64,000 bases of DNA. Origin: Providencia huaxiensis. Its GTDB lineage: Bacteria > Pseudomonadota > Gammaproteobacteria > Enterobacterales > Enterobacteriaceae. The stretch spans positions 2,232,001 through 2,296,000 of the forward strand of contig NZ_CP031123.2 in NCBI RefSeq assembly GCF_002843235.3. Reading direction: 5' to 3'. The position numbers and the translations under genes are program-made. Below, piece by piece: positions 52,030-60,345 of the stretch; the stretch's first letter is position 1, and each line of letters starts with the position of its first letter. Under the pieces are notes generated by a model, which searched no databases, was not told where the DNA came from, and was given only the letters and a program-made list of their open reading frames with translations.

Positions 52030-52608
52030 TCAATATTGTTGAATCAGTGGCTGAACTTTATTGTCAATTGCTTCCCTTGCCCTAAAAATTCGAGAACGTA
52101 CGGTGCCAACTGGGCAATCCATTATTTCTGCGATTTCTTCGTAGCTCAACCCATCTAACTCGCGAAGCGTAATTGCCATTCTAAGATCTTCAGGCAGCGA
52201 TTCGATGGTTCGGAAAACAACTTTCTTTAATTCATCAGACAACATTAAGTTCTCTGGGTTCGAAATTTCTTTTAAGGCACCTGCGGTTTCAAAGTTTTCT
52301 GCATCACTCGCTTCCAAGTCCGACGCAGGTGGGCGTCTATCTTGGGCAACTAAATAATTTTTAGCTGTATTTACCGCAATCCGATAAAGCCAAGTATAAA
52401 ACGCGCTGTCACCACGAAACGAACCAATGGCACGATAGGCTTTTATAAATGACTCCTGCGCAACGTCAGGCACATCTGCTTGCGGTACATAGCGGGATAC
52501 TAGGCTCGCGACTTTATGCTGATATTTTATCACCAATAAGTTGAAAGCTTGTTGATCGCCTTTCTGTACCTTTTCAACCAAAATCTGGTCGGTCAGTTGC
52601 TCGCTCAT
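52030..52608 (-). CDS. rpoE: RNA polymerase sigma-E factor
   Basis: Extracytoplasmic-function sigma factor for the envelope stress response. Region 2 is QAFNLLVIKYQHKVASLVSRYVPQADVPDVAQESFIKAYRAIGSFRG in the N-terminal half, region 4 LDGLSYEEIAEIMDCPVGTVRSRIFRARE near the C-terminus (each shown in part of the domain). 192 residues versus 191. A perfect sigma-E promoter lies upstream (52686-52712), so it autoregulates. Confidence 0.97.
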   Translation of the reverse strand: MSEQLTDQILVEKVQKGDQQAFNLLVIKYQHKVASLVSRYVPQADVPDVAQESFIKAYRAIGSFRGDSAFYTWLYRIAVNTAKNYLVAQDRRPPASDLEASDAENFETAGALKEISNPENLMLSDELKKVVFRTIESLPEDLRMAITLRELDGLSYEEIAEIMDCPVGTVRSRIFRAREAIDNKVQPLIQQY

Positions 52609-52990
52609 TCCAGGAAATATCTCCCGAATTCAGGCCGATAATATGTTAACTTGATCATGTTCTCCCTTCCTAAAGCAAGCACTACTTTGAGTAGTAGAAT
52701 TCGTTGAAGTTCAATTTAATCTAAAAAAATAGTCAAAAATTTACAAAACTGATAAAAAAATTACTTAGATGATCTTAAAGATCCTTATTAAAACAACTGC
52801 CTATAATAATCTTGCAGACTCATATGACAGCATACAGATTTTAAATACGAATGCGATAGCTATCACAGTAAAACCATTTGAATACGTAAATAGCGCTAGG
52901 TCAATATACTGTGTCTTAACAGATATCCACTAATAGCAATAGGGCACTCGATAGGCTAACATAAAAAACTCAATACATACTATTATATAC
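52609..52990. other. rpoE-nadB divergent region
   Basis: 382 bp carrying the sigma-E promoter of rpoE (52686-52712) on the minus strand. The nadB promoter should lie on the plus strand; no clear NadR box was found. Confidence 0.6.
52686..52712 (-). promoter_or_regulatory. Sigma-E-dependent promoter of rpoE
   Basis: Minus strand GAACTT (52707-52712), 16-bp spacer, TCAAA (52686-52690), matching the sigma-E consensus in both boxes and in spacing. It lies about 80-100 bp upstream of rpoE and implies autoregulation. Confidence 0.85.
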
Positions 52991-54598
52991 ATGCAAACAC
53001 TTATGAACGGATCCACACAGCATTACACTGATATTTTAATCATTGGGAGTGGTGTCGCAGGACTTTCAGCTGCCTTACGGCTCGCCCCTTTTCATCAAGT
53101 GACCATTCTCAGTAAAAGTAGCCTCAGTGAAGGGGCATCTTATTACGCACAAGGCGGTATTGCCGCTGTTTTTGATGACACTGACAGCATCGAATCTCAT
53201 GTAGAAGACACGCTAATTGCGGGTGCTGGTATCTGCCAGAAAGAAGCGGTTGAGTTTATTGCCTCCAATGCGAAACATTGTGTTCAATGGCTTATAGACC
53301 AAGGTGTTTTATTCGATACTGAAATTACCGAGAACGGTGAAACACAGTATCATTTAACACGTGAAGGTGGTCACAGCCATCGTCGGATCCTACATCATGC
53401 AGATGCGACAGGAAAAGAAGTTGAAACCACCTTAGTCGACCTCGCTTTTGCCCATCCAAATATTCATATTAAAGAACGTTATAATGCCGTCGACCTTATC
53501 CTTTCTAATGAGGTTGAATCACCACGAATTCTAGGCGCTTACGTATGGAACCGCCAAAAAGAACAAGTTGAAACCATTCGAGCGAAAACGATTGTTCTCG
53601 CCACAGGTGGAGCGGCTAAAGTTTATCAATATACCACAAACCCAGATATTTCTTCTGGTGATGGCATCGCAATGGCATGGCGAGCTGGCTGCCGTGTTGC
53701 TAACCTTGAATTTAATCAATTCCATCCGACTTGTTTGTTTCACCCACAAGCACGTAATTTTTTATTAACTGAAGCATTACGTGGTGAAGGGGCTTACCTC
53801 AAGCGCCCTGATGGAAGCCGGTTTATGCCTGATCACGACGATCGTGGTGAACTTGCCCCTCGTGATGTTGTTGCGCGTGCTATTGACCATGAAATGAAGC
53901 GTCTTGGGGCTGATTGCATGTATTTAGACATCAGCCATAAGCCTAACGATTTTGTTAAAAATCATTTTCCAACTATTTATGCGAAATTGATGACTTTAGG
54001 GCTAGACCTGACCAAAGAGCCTATCCCTATCGTTCCTGCAGCCCATTATACCTGCGGTGGTGTTATTGTAGATGAAACCGGTATGACTGATATCACGAAT
54101 CTCTATGCTATTGGCGAAGTTAGCTACACAGGCTTGCACGGTGCAAACCGTATGGCTTCCAATTCGCTATTAGAATGCTTGGTATACGGCTGGGCTGCGG
54201 CAGAAAACATTAATAAAACGATCAAACAGATCGATGAAATCCCCTATTTATCTGAATGGGATGAAAGCAGAGTACATAATTCAGATGAACAGGTTGTTAT
54301 TCAACATAACTGGCATGAATTACGTCTATTCATGTGGGATTATATGGGGATTGTAAGAACCACAAAGCGCCTTGAACGCGCACTGCGTCGCATCCATCTA
54401 TTACAGCAAGAAATTCATGACTACTATGCAAATTTCCGTATTTCAAATAACTTACTTGAATTACGTAACTTAGTTCAAGTCGCTGAATTAATGGTTCGTT
54501 GTGCATTAGAACGCAAAGAGAGCCGTGGGTTACATTACACCTTAGATTACCCAGAGCCACGTCCTAATTCAGGCCCCACTATTTTACAGCCTGAATAA
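52991..54598 (+). CDS. nadB: L-aspartate oxidase
   Basis: FAD enzyme oxidising L-aspartate to iminoaspartate, the first step of de novo NAD synthesis. Dinucleotide-binding motif [18 protein letters not shown] near the N-terminus, then [35 protein letters not shown] active-site segment ([14 protein letters not shown]) and [10 protein letters not shown]. 535 residues versus 540. The ATG at 52991 or MNGSTQ at 53003 may start it. Divergent from rpoE, as in E. coli. With nadE at 10.5-12.1 kb it provides both ends of the pathway. Confidence 0.97.
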   Translation: MQTLMNGSTQHYTDILIIGSGVAGLSAALRLAPFHQVTILSKSSLSEGASYYAQGGIAAVFDDTDSIESHVEDTLIAGAGICQKEAVEFIASNAKHCVQWLIDQGVLFDTEITENGETQYHLTREGGHSHRRILHHADATGKEVETTLVDLAFAHPNIHIKERYNAVDLILSNEVESPRILGAYVWNRQKEQVETIRAKTIVLATGGAAKVYQYTTNPDISSGDGIAMAWRAGCRVANLEFNQFHPTCLFHPQARNFLLTEALRGEGAYLKRPDGSRFMPDHDDRGELAPRDVVARAIDHEMKRLGADCMYLDISHKPNDFVKNHFPTIYAKLMTLGLDLTKEPIPIVPAAHYTCGGVIVDETGMTDITNLYAIGEVSYTGLHGANRMASNSLLECLVYGWAAAENINKTIKQIDEIPYLSEWDESRVHNSDEQVVIQHNWHELRLFMWDYMGIVRTTKRLERALRRIHLLQQEIHDYYANFRISNNLLELRNLVQVAELMVRCALERKESRGLHYTLDYPEPRPNSGPTILQPE

Positions 54599-54605
54599 CC
54601 AAAAC

Positions 54606-54640
54606 TTTAGCCGGCCCTTAGTGCCGGCTTTAGTATTTAC
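54606..54640. terminator. nadB/trmN6 terminator
   Basis: GCCGGC (54610-54615) pairs with GCCGGC (54623-54628), extended by A/T, followed by TTTAG. It lies between convergent nadB and trmN6. Confidence 0.7.
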
Positions 54641-54645
54641 CTAAT

Positions 54646-55380
54646 TTAGTATTTCACATAAAATGGTTGGATTAGTTTACGAAATTCATCGGTATATTCC
54701 CCATTTTCTTCCTTGAGCGCTAATGATGTCACCTTAGTTTCAATATTCTGTAATCGTAAACCTAACAATATCCGATGATAAGGTGTTACCCTTTTATCAC
54801 TCACATTGACGCGAAAAGCAGTAAACCAGCCAGAATCTTCGGCCATCTTCTGTAATTTTTCCCCTGCGTCATGTGGTAGCACTAAGCAAAATAGTCCATG
54901 AGCAGCAAGGCAAGCTTTCGCACTTTCAAGTAAAACATCATGTGTTAACGTTGATGTATATCTTGCTTGGTCTCGTTTTTCATCTCGACATGCAACCGCA
55001 GGCTCGAAGTAAGGTGGGTTACTGACAATTAAATCATATTGCGCGGGAGACGACTGGCTGTAACTTACAATGCCCTGGTTGATAACCTGTAAACGCTCAG
55101 CCCATGGTGACCCAATAAAGTTTTCTTGCGCTTGCGCTGCTGCATCACTATCTAACTCAACGGCATCAACACGTAATATTGTATTTCTCTGTGCTAGCAT
55201 CAACGCGATTAACCCGCTACCGCTCCCAATATCTAAAGCAGACTGGATACCCTCTACAGGGGCCCAAGCACCCAATAGCACGCCATCCGTTCCCACTTTC
55301 ATCGCACATCGGTCATGAGCCACAAAAAACTGTTTAAACGTAAAACCGCCTTTGCGGTAATTCTTTTGTTGCTTACACAT
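54646..55380 (-). CDS. trmN6: tRNA1(Val) m6A37 methyltransferase
   Basis: S-adenosylmethionine-dependent methylation of A37 in tRNA-Val. SAM motif DIGSGSGLIALMLAQR and the N6-adenine motif NPPYFEP are intact; the start (GFTFKQFFVAHDRCAMKVGTDGVLLGAWAP, in part) matches E. coli YfiC. 244 residues versus 245. Confidence 0.95.
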   Translation of the reverse strand: MCKQQKNYRKGGFTFKQFFVAHDRCAMKVGTDGVLLGAWAPVEGIQSALDIGSGSGLIALMLAQRNTILRVDAVELDSDAAAQAQENFIGSPWAERLQVINQGIVSYSQSSPAQYDLIVSNPPYFEPAVACRDEKRDQARYTSTLTHDVLLESAKACLAAHGLFCLVLPHDAGEKLQKMAEDSGWFTAFRVNVSDKRVTPYHRILLGLRLQNIETKVTSLALKEENGEYTDEFRKLIQPFYVKY

Positions 55381-55461
55381 TCAGGCACTCTAATTGGTTA
55401 ATACTTATTCGATCATTCTCATTTTAAGCAAATAAAAGTGATAATTTAACCTATTTGCTAC

Positions 55462-55492
55462 AATATAATTCTCATATTACGGGAATTATATT
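55462..55492. promoter_or_regulatory. Inverted repeat upstream of the IclR gene
   Basis: AATATAATTC and GAATTATATT are perfect 10-bp arms with an 11-base spacer, 47 bp before the regulator start. A candidate autoregulatory operator. Confidence 0.55.
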
Positions 55493-55538
55493 TGAGACGG
55501 AAAAAATTTACTGATAAGTTCGAAAAAAAGGAGATGCC

Positions 55539-56270
55539 ATGAACAGTATAAATAGAACCTTAGACATCTTGTCTTACATTACAACTTGCGCCTCTCCGGT
55601 GACACCACAGTCTATTTCGTCAGCGCTAGATATCCCATTATCAACCGTTTATCGGTTACTAACAATTCTCATAGATTGGGAATTTGTATCTCACGCAAAA
55701 CAATACGGTACATATTGCGTCGGTTCGCAGAGTATCAAAAATCAAGAAAAATACTATCACCACAGTTTATTGATGAGCGCCTCTAAACAAGAGCTACAAA
55801 CTTTAGCGAAAAAAACCCAAGAAACCGTGGCAATTATCACCTCAAATCTACGAGAAACCATTTGTGTCGACATGATTGAGAGTGAACAAGCACTGCGCTG
55901 TTCCTTTATTATTGGTCGTGGTAATACCTTAATTAAAGGCGCCAGTGCGAAAACATTGTTAGCTTTTCGCCATGAACTCTATCAAAAACAAGTGGTTGAA
56001 GCTCATACAAAGCAATTAACCACTGAACAACAAAAAATAAAGCTACAACAAGATTTACAACAGATACGCCAACAAGGTTACGGCATGTCTGTAAGTGAAA
56101 TCGATGAAGGCGTACTGGGTGTCTCTGCCCCCATTTTCAAAGGGAATGATGTATTAGCCGTCGTTTCAGTTATGGCACCTGAATTTCGTTCTACACATCG
56201 CGTGGATGAATTTATCACGCACACCTGCCAAGCCGCGCATAACATCACTAAACTAATTAACTTGGAGTAA
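55539..56270 (+). CDS. IclR-family regulator of the hutG unit
   Basis: N-terminal winged helix-turn-helix (NRTLDILSYITTCASPVTPQSISSALDIPLSTVYRLLTIL, in part) and an IclR effector-binding domain (GYGMSVSEIDEGVLGVSAPIFKGND). 243 residues. It ends 2 bases before hutG, so it is co-transcribed with it and probably controls it, with a formiminoglutamate-related compound as possible ligand. This differs from the usual GntR-type HutC repressor. Direction of control is not visible. Confidence 0.85.
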   Translation: MNSINRTLDILSYITTCASPVTPQSISSALDIPLSTVYRLLTILIDWEFVSHAKQYGTYCVGSQSIKNQEKYYHHSLLMSASKQELQTLAKKTQETVAIITSNLRETICVDMIESEQALRCSFIIGRGNTLIKGASAKTLLAFRHELYQKQVVEAHTKQLTTEQQKIKLQQDLQQIRQQGYGMSVSEIDEGVLGVSAPIFKGNDVLAVVSVMAPEFRSTHRVDEFITHTCQAAHNITKLINLE

Positions 56271-56272
56271 CT

Positions 56273-57190
56273 ATGACACAACCTTTCCAATGGCAAGGGC
56301 GCACAGATGGTGAAACACAAGAACACTTGCGCATCCACCAAGTCATGAACAAACATGCACCCGCCAAATTTGCATTAATTGGTTTTGCCTCTGATGAAGG
56401 CGTCCGACGCAATAAAGGCCGCCAAGGCGCTAAAGCAGGCCCTGATGCAATTCGTCATCAGCTGGCAGGGTTGCCTATTCATCAACCACTTGCGATCAAA
56501 GACGTTGGTACAATCCGCTGTGATGATGGCAATTTAGAAGCAGCACAGCGCTGTTTATCTGACCAACTTATTGCTCTCCTCACTGATAACCAAAAGCCGA
56601 TTGTCCTTGGCGGTGGTCATGAAGTTGCATTTGCAAGCTTCCAAGGTTTGTTTGACTATGTTGAACAGTATCAAACAGGTAAAACGATTGGCATTATCAA
56701 CTTTGATGCACATTTTGATTTACGCGAAGCCCCTGTCGCCACATCTGGCACCCCATTTTTACAGTCCGCCATGCTGTGTCAGCAACACCAACGTCCTTTC
56801 CAGTATTTATGTTTAGGCATCGCTGATCATGGCAATACAAAAGTCCTATTCGATACCGCAGATAAATTGGGTTGCCAATATATCCGCGATAAAGAGTTAG
56901 CTTATTCCAAGCTACCTCAAGCTATTGAAAAAATTAAAAACTTCATTGACGCTGTAGACTATTTATATGTCACCGTTGATTTAGATGTATTTTCTGCAGC
57001 TATCGCACCGGGTGTGAGTGCGCCTGCACCGAAAGGCATTTCCACTGAAATTTTTGATGAACTATTTGCCATTATCAAGCACAGCCAAAAAATTGCTGTT
57101 TTTGATATCGCAGAATGCAACCCTGAATTTGATATTGACAACCATACTGCCAAACTCGCGGCTTATTTGATTTACCAATACTTATTCTAA
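56273..57190 (+). CDS. hutG: Formimidoylglutamase (HutG, ureohydrolase family)
   Basis: Hydrolyses N-formimino-L-glutamate to glutamate and formamide, the last step of one histidine degradation route. Arginase-fold Mn ligands are clear: GGGHEVAFAS, NFDAHFDLREA and VTVDLDVFSA. Start context GRTDGETQEHLRIHQV is typical of HutG. 305 residues. No hutH, hutU or hutI is in the window, so it is an isolated unit with an IclR regulator and, downstream, gltS. Agmatinase (SpeB) is the main alternative but the N-terminus fits HutG better. Confidence 0.85.
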   Translation: MTQPFQWQGRTDGETQEHLRIHQVMNKHAPAKFALIGFASDEGVRRNKGRQGAKAGPDAIRHQLAGLPIHQPLAIKDVGTIRCDDGNLEAAQRCLSDQLIALLTDNQKPIVLGGGHEVAFASFQGLFDYVEQYQTGKTIGIINFDAHFDLREAPVATSGTPFLQSAMLCQQHQRPFQYLCLGIADHGNTKVLFDTADKLGCQYIRDKELAYSKLPQAIEKIKNFIDAVDYLYVTVDLDVFSAAIAPGVSAPAPKGISTEIFDELFAIIKHSQKIAVFDIAECNPEFDIDNHTAKLAAYLIYQYLF

Positions 57191-57587
57191 TAAAACAACA
57201 CAACAACTCGACTGATAAATACACTGTTTCTCACGCTGTTAAGATAATTAATTTTCAAACACCACAATAAAAATAGCTTTGAAGTTGATTATCAAACTAG
57301 CCGTAGCGCAATAACTTAATGGTTTTTAACTATTGAATTTCGCGTTACAGCTAGGCGGCAAGTGACGTTATCCCTAGGAGCATACAAAAGTATGTGACTA
57401 GGGTAACGGAGCGCGGCCAACAACGCTGTAGCGCAATGACTTAATAGTTTTTAACTATTGAATTTCGCGTTACAGCTAGGCGGCAAGTGACGTTATCCCT
57501 AGGAGCATACAAAAGTATGTGACTAGGGTAACGGAGCGCGGCCAACAACGCTGTAGCGTGAAAGACAACAGTTAAAAAGGGAAAAAT
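57191..57587. other. hutG-gltS spacer
   Basis: 397 bp, mostly filled by the tandem repeats at 57303-57562. The first 110 bp have no recognised feature. The gltS ribosome site AAAAGGGA lies at 57575-57582. Confidence 0.6.
57303..57562. repeat. Tandem pair of the dispersed repeat (copies 3 and 4)
   Basis: A 125-bp unit occurs twice head to tail (57303-57427 and 57428-57552), with the start of a third. The units are nearly identical. Each has nested pairing: GCGTTACAGC with GCTGTAGCGC outside, TTATCCCTAG with CTAGGGTAA inside, and CATAC-AAAA-GTATG at the tip. Homologous diverged copies lie at 16019-16131 and 21550-21672. Confidence 0.9.
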
Positions 57588-58793
57588 ATGATTCTACACC
57601 TCGACACACTCTCCACCCTCTTCCTAACGGTGATCTGCCTACTCATGGGGATCCACTTAAAAAAACGCATCGAATGGCTACAACGCTTCTGTATCCCTTC
57701 TCCCGTCATTGGTGGTTTTCTCGTTAGTTTGATCATTTGGGGGCTTAAATCATTTAACCTAGCCGAAATCAACTTTGATACCAGTTTACAAACCTTCTTA
57801 ATGGTCGCCTTCTTTACGACTATTGGTATTGATGGCAGCTTCCGCATCTTAAAAAGTGGCGGCCGGTTACTCTTTATCTACCTGTTTATCTGCTGGTTTG
57901 TGGTTATCTTCCAAGACACCTTTGGTGCAGGCCTTGCGCATTTACTCGGTGTTGACCCTGTTATTGGTATCATGGCTGGTGGTGTTTCACTTACTGGGGG
58001 CCATGGCGGTGCGGCTGCCTTTGGTGGAATGGCTGAAGGCCTTGGTGTGCAGTCTGCAACAGTTGCAGCAATTGCCGCGGCAACTTTTGGCCTAATTACA
58101 GGAAGTTTACTCGGTGGCCCTATTGCAACATTCTTAATTAAGAAATTTAATGTGCAGATTAAAGCAGATGAAAACGTTGAGCGAGTTCAAGTTCCTGAAA
58201 CTATCGCAGGGAAAATTGAATCTATCGATGCTCATGCTTTTCTAAAAATGCTGGCGCTCGTCCTAGGGATTATGGTCATCGGCCAATTCGCTTCAGCGCA
58301 ATTTACTAGAGCAACCGGGTTTTCATTACCCAGCTATGTTGGGGCGATGATCATTGCAATCGTAATTCGCAATGTTAATGACCAAGTAGAATTATTCCGT
58401 ATTAACCAAAAGTCGGTTGACCTTATCTCTGAAGTTTCACTTGGCCTATTTTTAACTATGGCTATGATGTCACTGAAAATATGGGAACTAAAAGCTGTAG
58501 CTTTGCCACTATTCACCATATTATTGGCACAAGTCATTATTTTAATTCTATTAGTTGTCTTTGTCATTTTCCGCTTATTAGGCAAAAACTACGATGCCGC
58601 GGTAATGTGTGCTGGCTTGATGGGGCATGGTTTAGGCGCAACGCCAAATGCAATGGCAAATATGTCCTCTGTATGTGAACGTTACAAACAAGTATCAATG
58701 AAAGCTTTCATGATTGTGCCACTCAGTGGCGCGGTGCTCATTGACTTAGTTGGTATTCCTTATCATACATGGTTAATTAATATACTTAGCTAA
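57588..58793 (+). CDS. gltS: Sodium/glutamate symporter
   Basis: Inner-membrane Na+-coupled glutamate uptake. About 10-12 hydrophobic segments, with the two characteristic pore-loop segments GGVSLTGGHGGAAAFGGMAEGLG-like (first half) and CAGLMGHGLGATPNAMANM (second half). 401 residues, as in E. coli. Placed after hutG, which yields glutamate; the pair may form a glutamate or formiminoglutamate uptake-and-use unit. Confidence 0.93.
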   Translation: MILHLDTLSTLFLTVICLLMGIHLKKRIEWLQRFCIPSPVIGGFLVSLIIWGLKSFNLAEINFDTSLQTFLMVAFFTTIGIDGSFRILKSGGRLLFIYLFICWFVVIFQDTFGAGLAHLLGVDPVIGIMAGGVSLTGGHGGAAAFGGMAEGLGVQSATVAAIAAATFGLITGSLLGGPIATFLIKKFNVQIKADENVERVQVPETIAGKIESIDAHAFLKMLALVLGIMVIGQFASAQFTRATGFSLPSYVGAMIIAIVIRNVNDQVELFRINQKSVDLISEVSLGLFLTMAMMSLKIWELKAVALPLFTILLAQVIILILLVVFVIFRLLGKNYDAAVMCAGLMGHGLGATPNAMANMSSVCERYKQVSMKAFMIVPLSGAVLIDLVGIPYHTWLINILS

Positions 58794-58800
58794 GCATGAT

Positions 58801-58828
58801 GAAGGAGGAGCTTTCTCCTCCTTCAATT
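58801..58828 (+). terminator. gltS terminator
   Basis: GAAGGAGGAG and CTCCTCCTTC form a perfect 10-bp stem with a 4-base loop, followed by AATTATTTAT. Confidence 0.8.
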
Positions 58829-58975
58829 ATTTATCTTCCCTGTATTTCATTCATATGTATCGATATATCGCTCCCTGTCCGTAATGAAAACAGTTACACT
58901 TGAGCAAAGCTGATTTTTTCAGGTGAACAATTTTGCTAACCTGTTTATAATCAGCGCCCCAAATAGAGGTATATC

Positions 58976-60313
58976 ATGACTGCATCCACTTTTACTGAAC
59001 TTGAACTTGATGAAAGCCTAATAGATGCGCTTTCAGACAAAGGCTATCAACGTCCGACCGCTATTCAAGCGGCAGCCATTCCTGCTGCAATGGATGGCCG
59101 CGATGTATTAGGTTCAGCCCCGACAGGAACAGGTAAAACCGCCGCGTTTTTACTGCCTGCGATCCAACATTTACTTGATTTCCCTAGAAAGAAATCAGGT
59201 CCGCCTCGCGTTCTAGTTGTCACGCCAACGCGTGAATTAGCCATGCAGGTTGCTGACCAAGCAAAAGAATTATGCGCCCATAATCACTTAGATATCGCTA
59301 CAATCACGGGTGGTGTTGCTTATATGAATCACGCTGAAGTTTTCAGCGAAAATCAAGACATTGTCGTCGCAACAACAGGCCGTCTACTCCAATATATTAA
59401 GGAAGAAAACTTTGACTGCCGTGCCGTTGAAATTTTGATCCTTGATGAAGCTGACCGCATGCTCGACATGGGGTTTGCAAATGACATAGAAACAATCGCA
59501 GGTGAAACACGCTGGCGTAAGCAAACCATGCTGTTTTCTGCCACTCTTGAAGGCGAAGCGATTCGTGATTTTGCTGAGCGCTTATTAGAAGACCCAATTG
59601 AAATTGATGCAGACCCTTCTCGTCGTGAACGTAAAAAAATTCAGCAATTTCATTACCGAGCTGACACGCTAGAGCATAAAACAGCCTTACTGTGCCATTT
59701 ATTAAAACAAGACGAAGTCACCAAAGCCATCGTTTTCGTACGTAAGCGTGAGCGTTTACGCGAATTAGTTCAATGGCTACGTGAGGCCGGTATCGAGCCT
59801 TGCTATCTCGAAGGTGAAATGCCACAAGCTAAACGCAATGAAGCTGTACGCCGCCTAGTTGATGGCCAAGTTAAGGTACTCGTTGCAACAGATGTGGCTT
59901 CTCGTGGTTTAGATATCGAAAACGTTAGCCATGTATTTAACTTTGACTTACCGAGAACTGCTGATGTGTACTTGCACCGTATTGGTCGTACTGGTCGAGC
60001 GGGCCGTAAAGGAACGGCAATTTCCTTAGTCGAAGCGCATGATTTCCCTTTATTTGGTAAAATTACTCGTTATATTGAAGAGCCTATCAAGATCCGTGTT
60101 GTGGATTCTTTACGTCCAACAACTAAAGCCCCTTCAGAAGCGATGTTAAATAAACCAAAACCATCGAAGAAAGTACTTGCTAAGCGTAAAGAAAAGAAAA
60201 AAGAAGAACAAGCCAAGAAAAAAGAAAAAGTACGCCATCGCGACAAGAAAAATATTGGGAAACGTCGTACTCCTGCTAGCCCTTCCGTATCAACAGATAA
60301 CGACAAAAGCTAG
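58976..60313 (+). CDS. srmB: ATP-dependent RNA helicase SrmB
   Basis: DEAD-box helicase aiding early 50S assembly. Q motif and RPTAIQAAAIP, motif I APTGTGKT, motif II LDEADRMLDMGF, motif III SAT and motif VI HRIGRTGRAGRKG are all present. A Lys/Arg-rich C-terminal tail follows. 445 residues versus 444 in E. coli. Confidence 0.97.
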   Translation: MTASTFTELELDESLIDALSDKGYQRPTAIQAAAIPAAMDGRDVLGSAPTGTGKTAAFLLPAIQHLLDFPRKKSGPPRVLVVTPTRELAMQVADQAKELCAHNHLDIATITGGVAYMNHAEVFSENQDIVVATTGRLLQYIKEENFDCRAVEILILDEADRMLDMGFANDIETIAGETRWRKQTMLFSATLEGEAIRDFAERLLEDPIEIDADPSRRERKKIQQFHYRADTLEHKTALLCHLLKQDEVTKAIVFVRKRERLRELVQWLREAGIEPCYLEGEMPQAKRNEAVRRLVDGQVKVLVATDVASRGLDIENVSHVFNFDLPRTADVYLHRIGRTGRAGRKGTAISLVEAHDFPLFGKITRYIEEPIKIRVVDSLRPTTKAPSEAMLNKPKPSKKVLAKRKEKKKEEQAKKKEKVRHRDKKNIGKRRTPASPSVSTDNDKS

Positions 60314-60318
60314 TCACT

Positions 60319-60345
60319 AAAAACGGGTTTAGGCCCGTTTTTTAT
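60319..60345 (+). terminator. srmB terminator
   Basis: AACGGG and CCCGTT pair and a T6 run follows directly. It also abuts the stop codon of the convergent lipase gene. Confidence 0.85.

Noticed and set aside
57303..57562. CRISPR-like tandem repeats
   Set aside because: The unit is 125 bp and without unique spacers, with diverged copies elsewhere, so it is a dispersed palindromic repeat.
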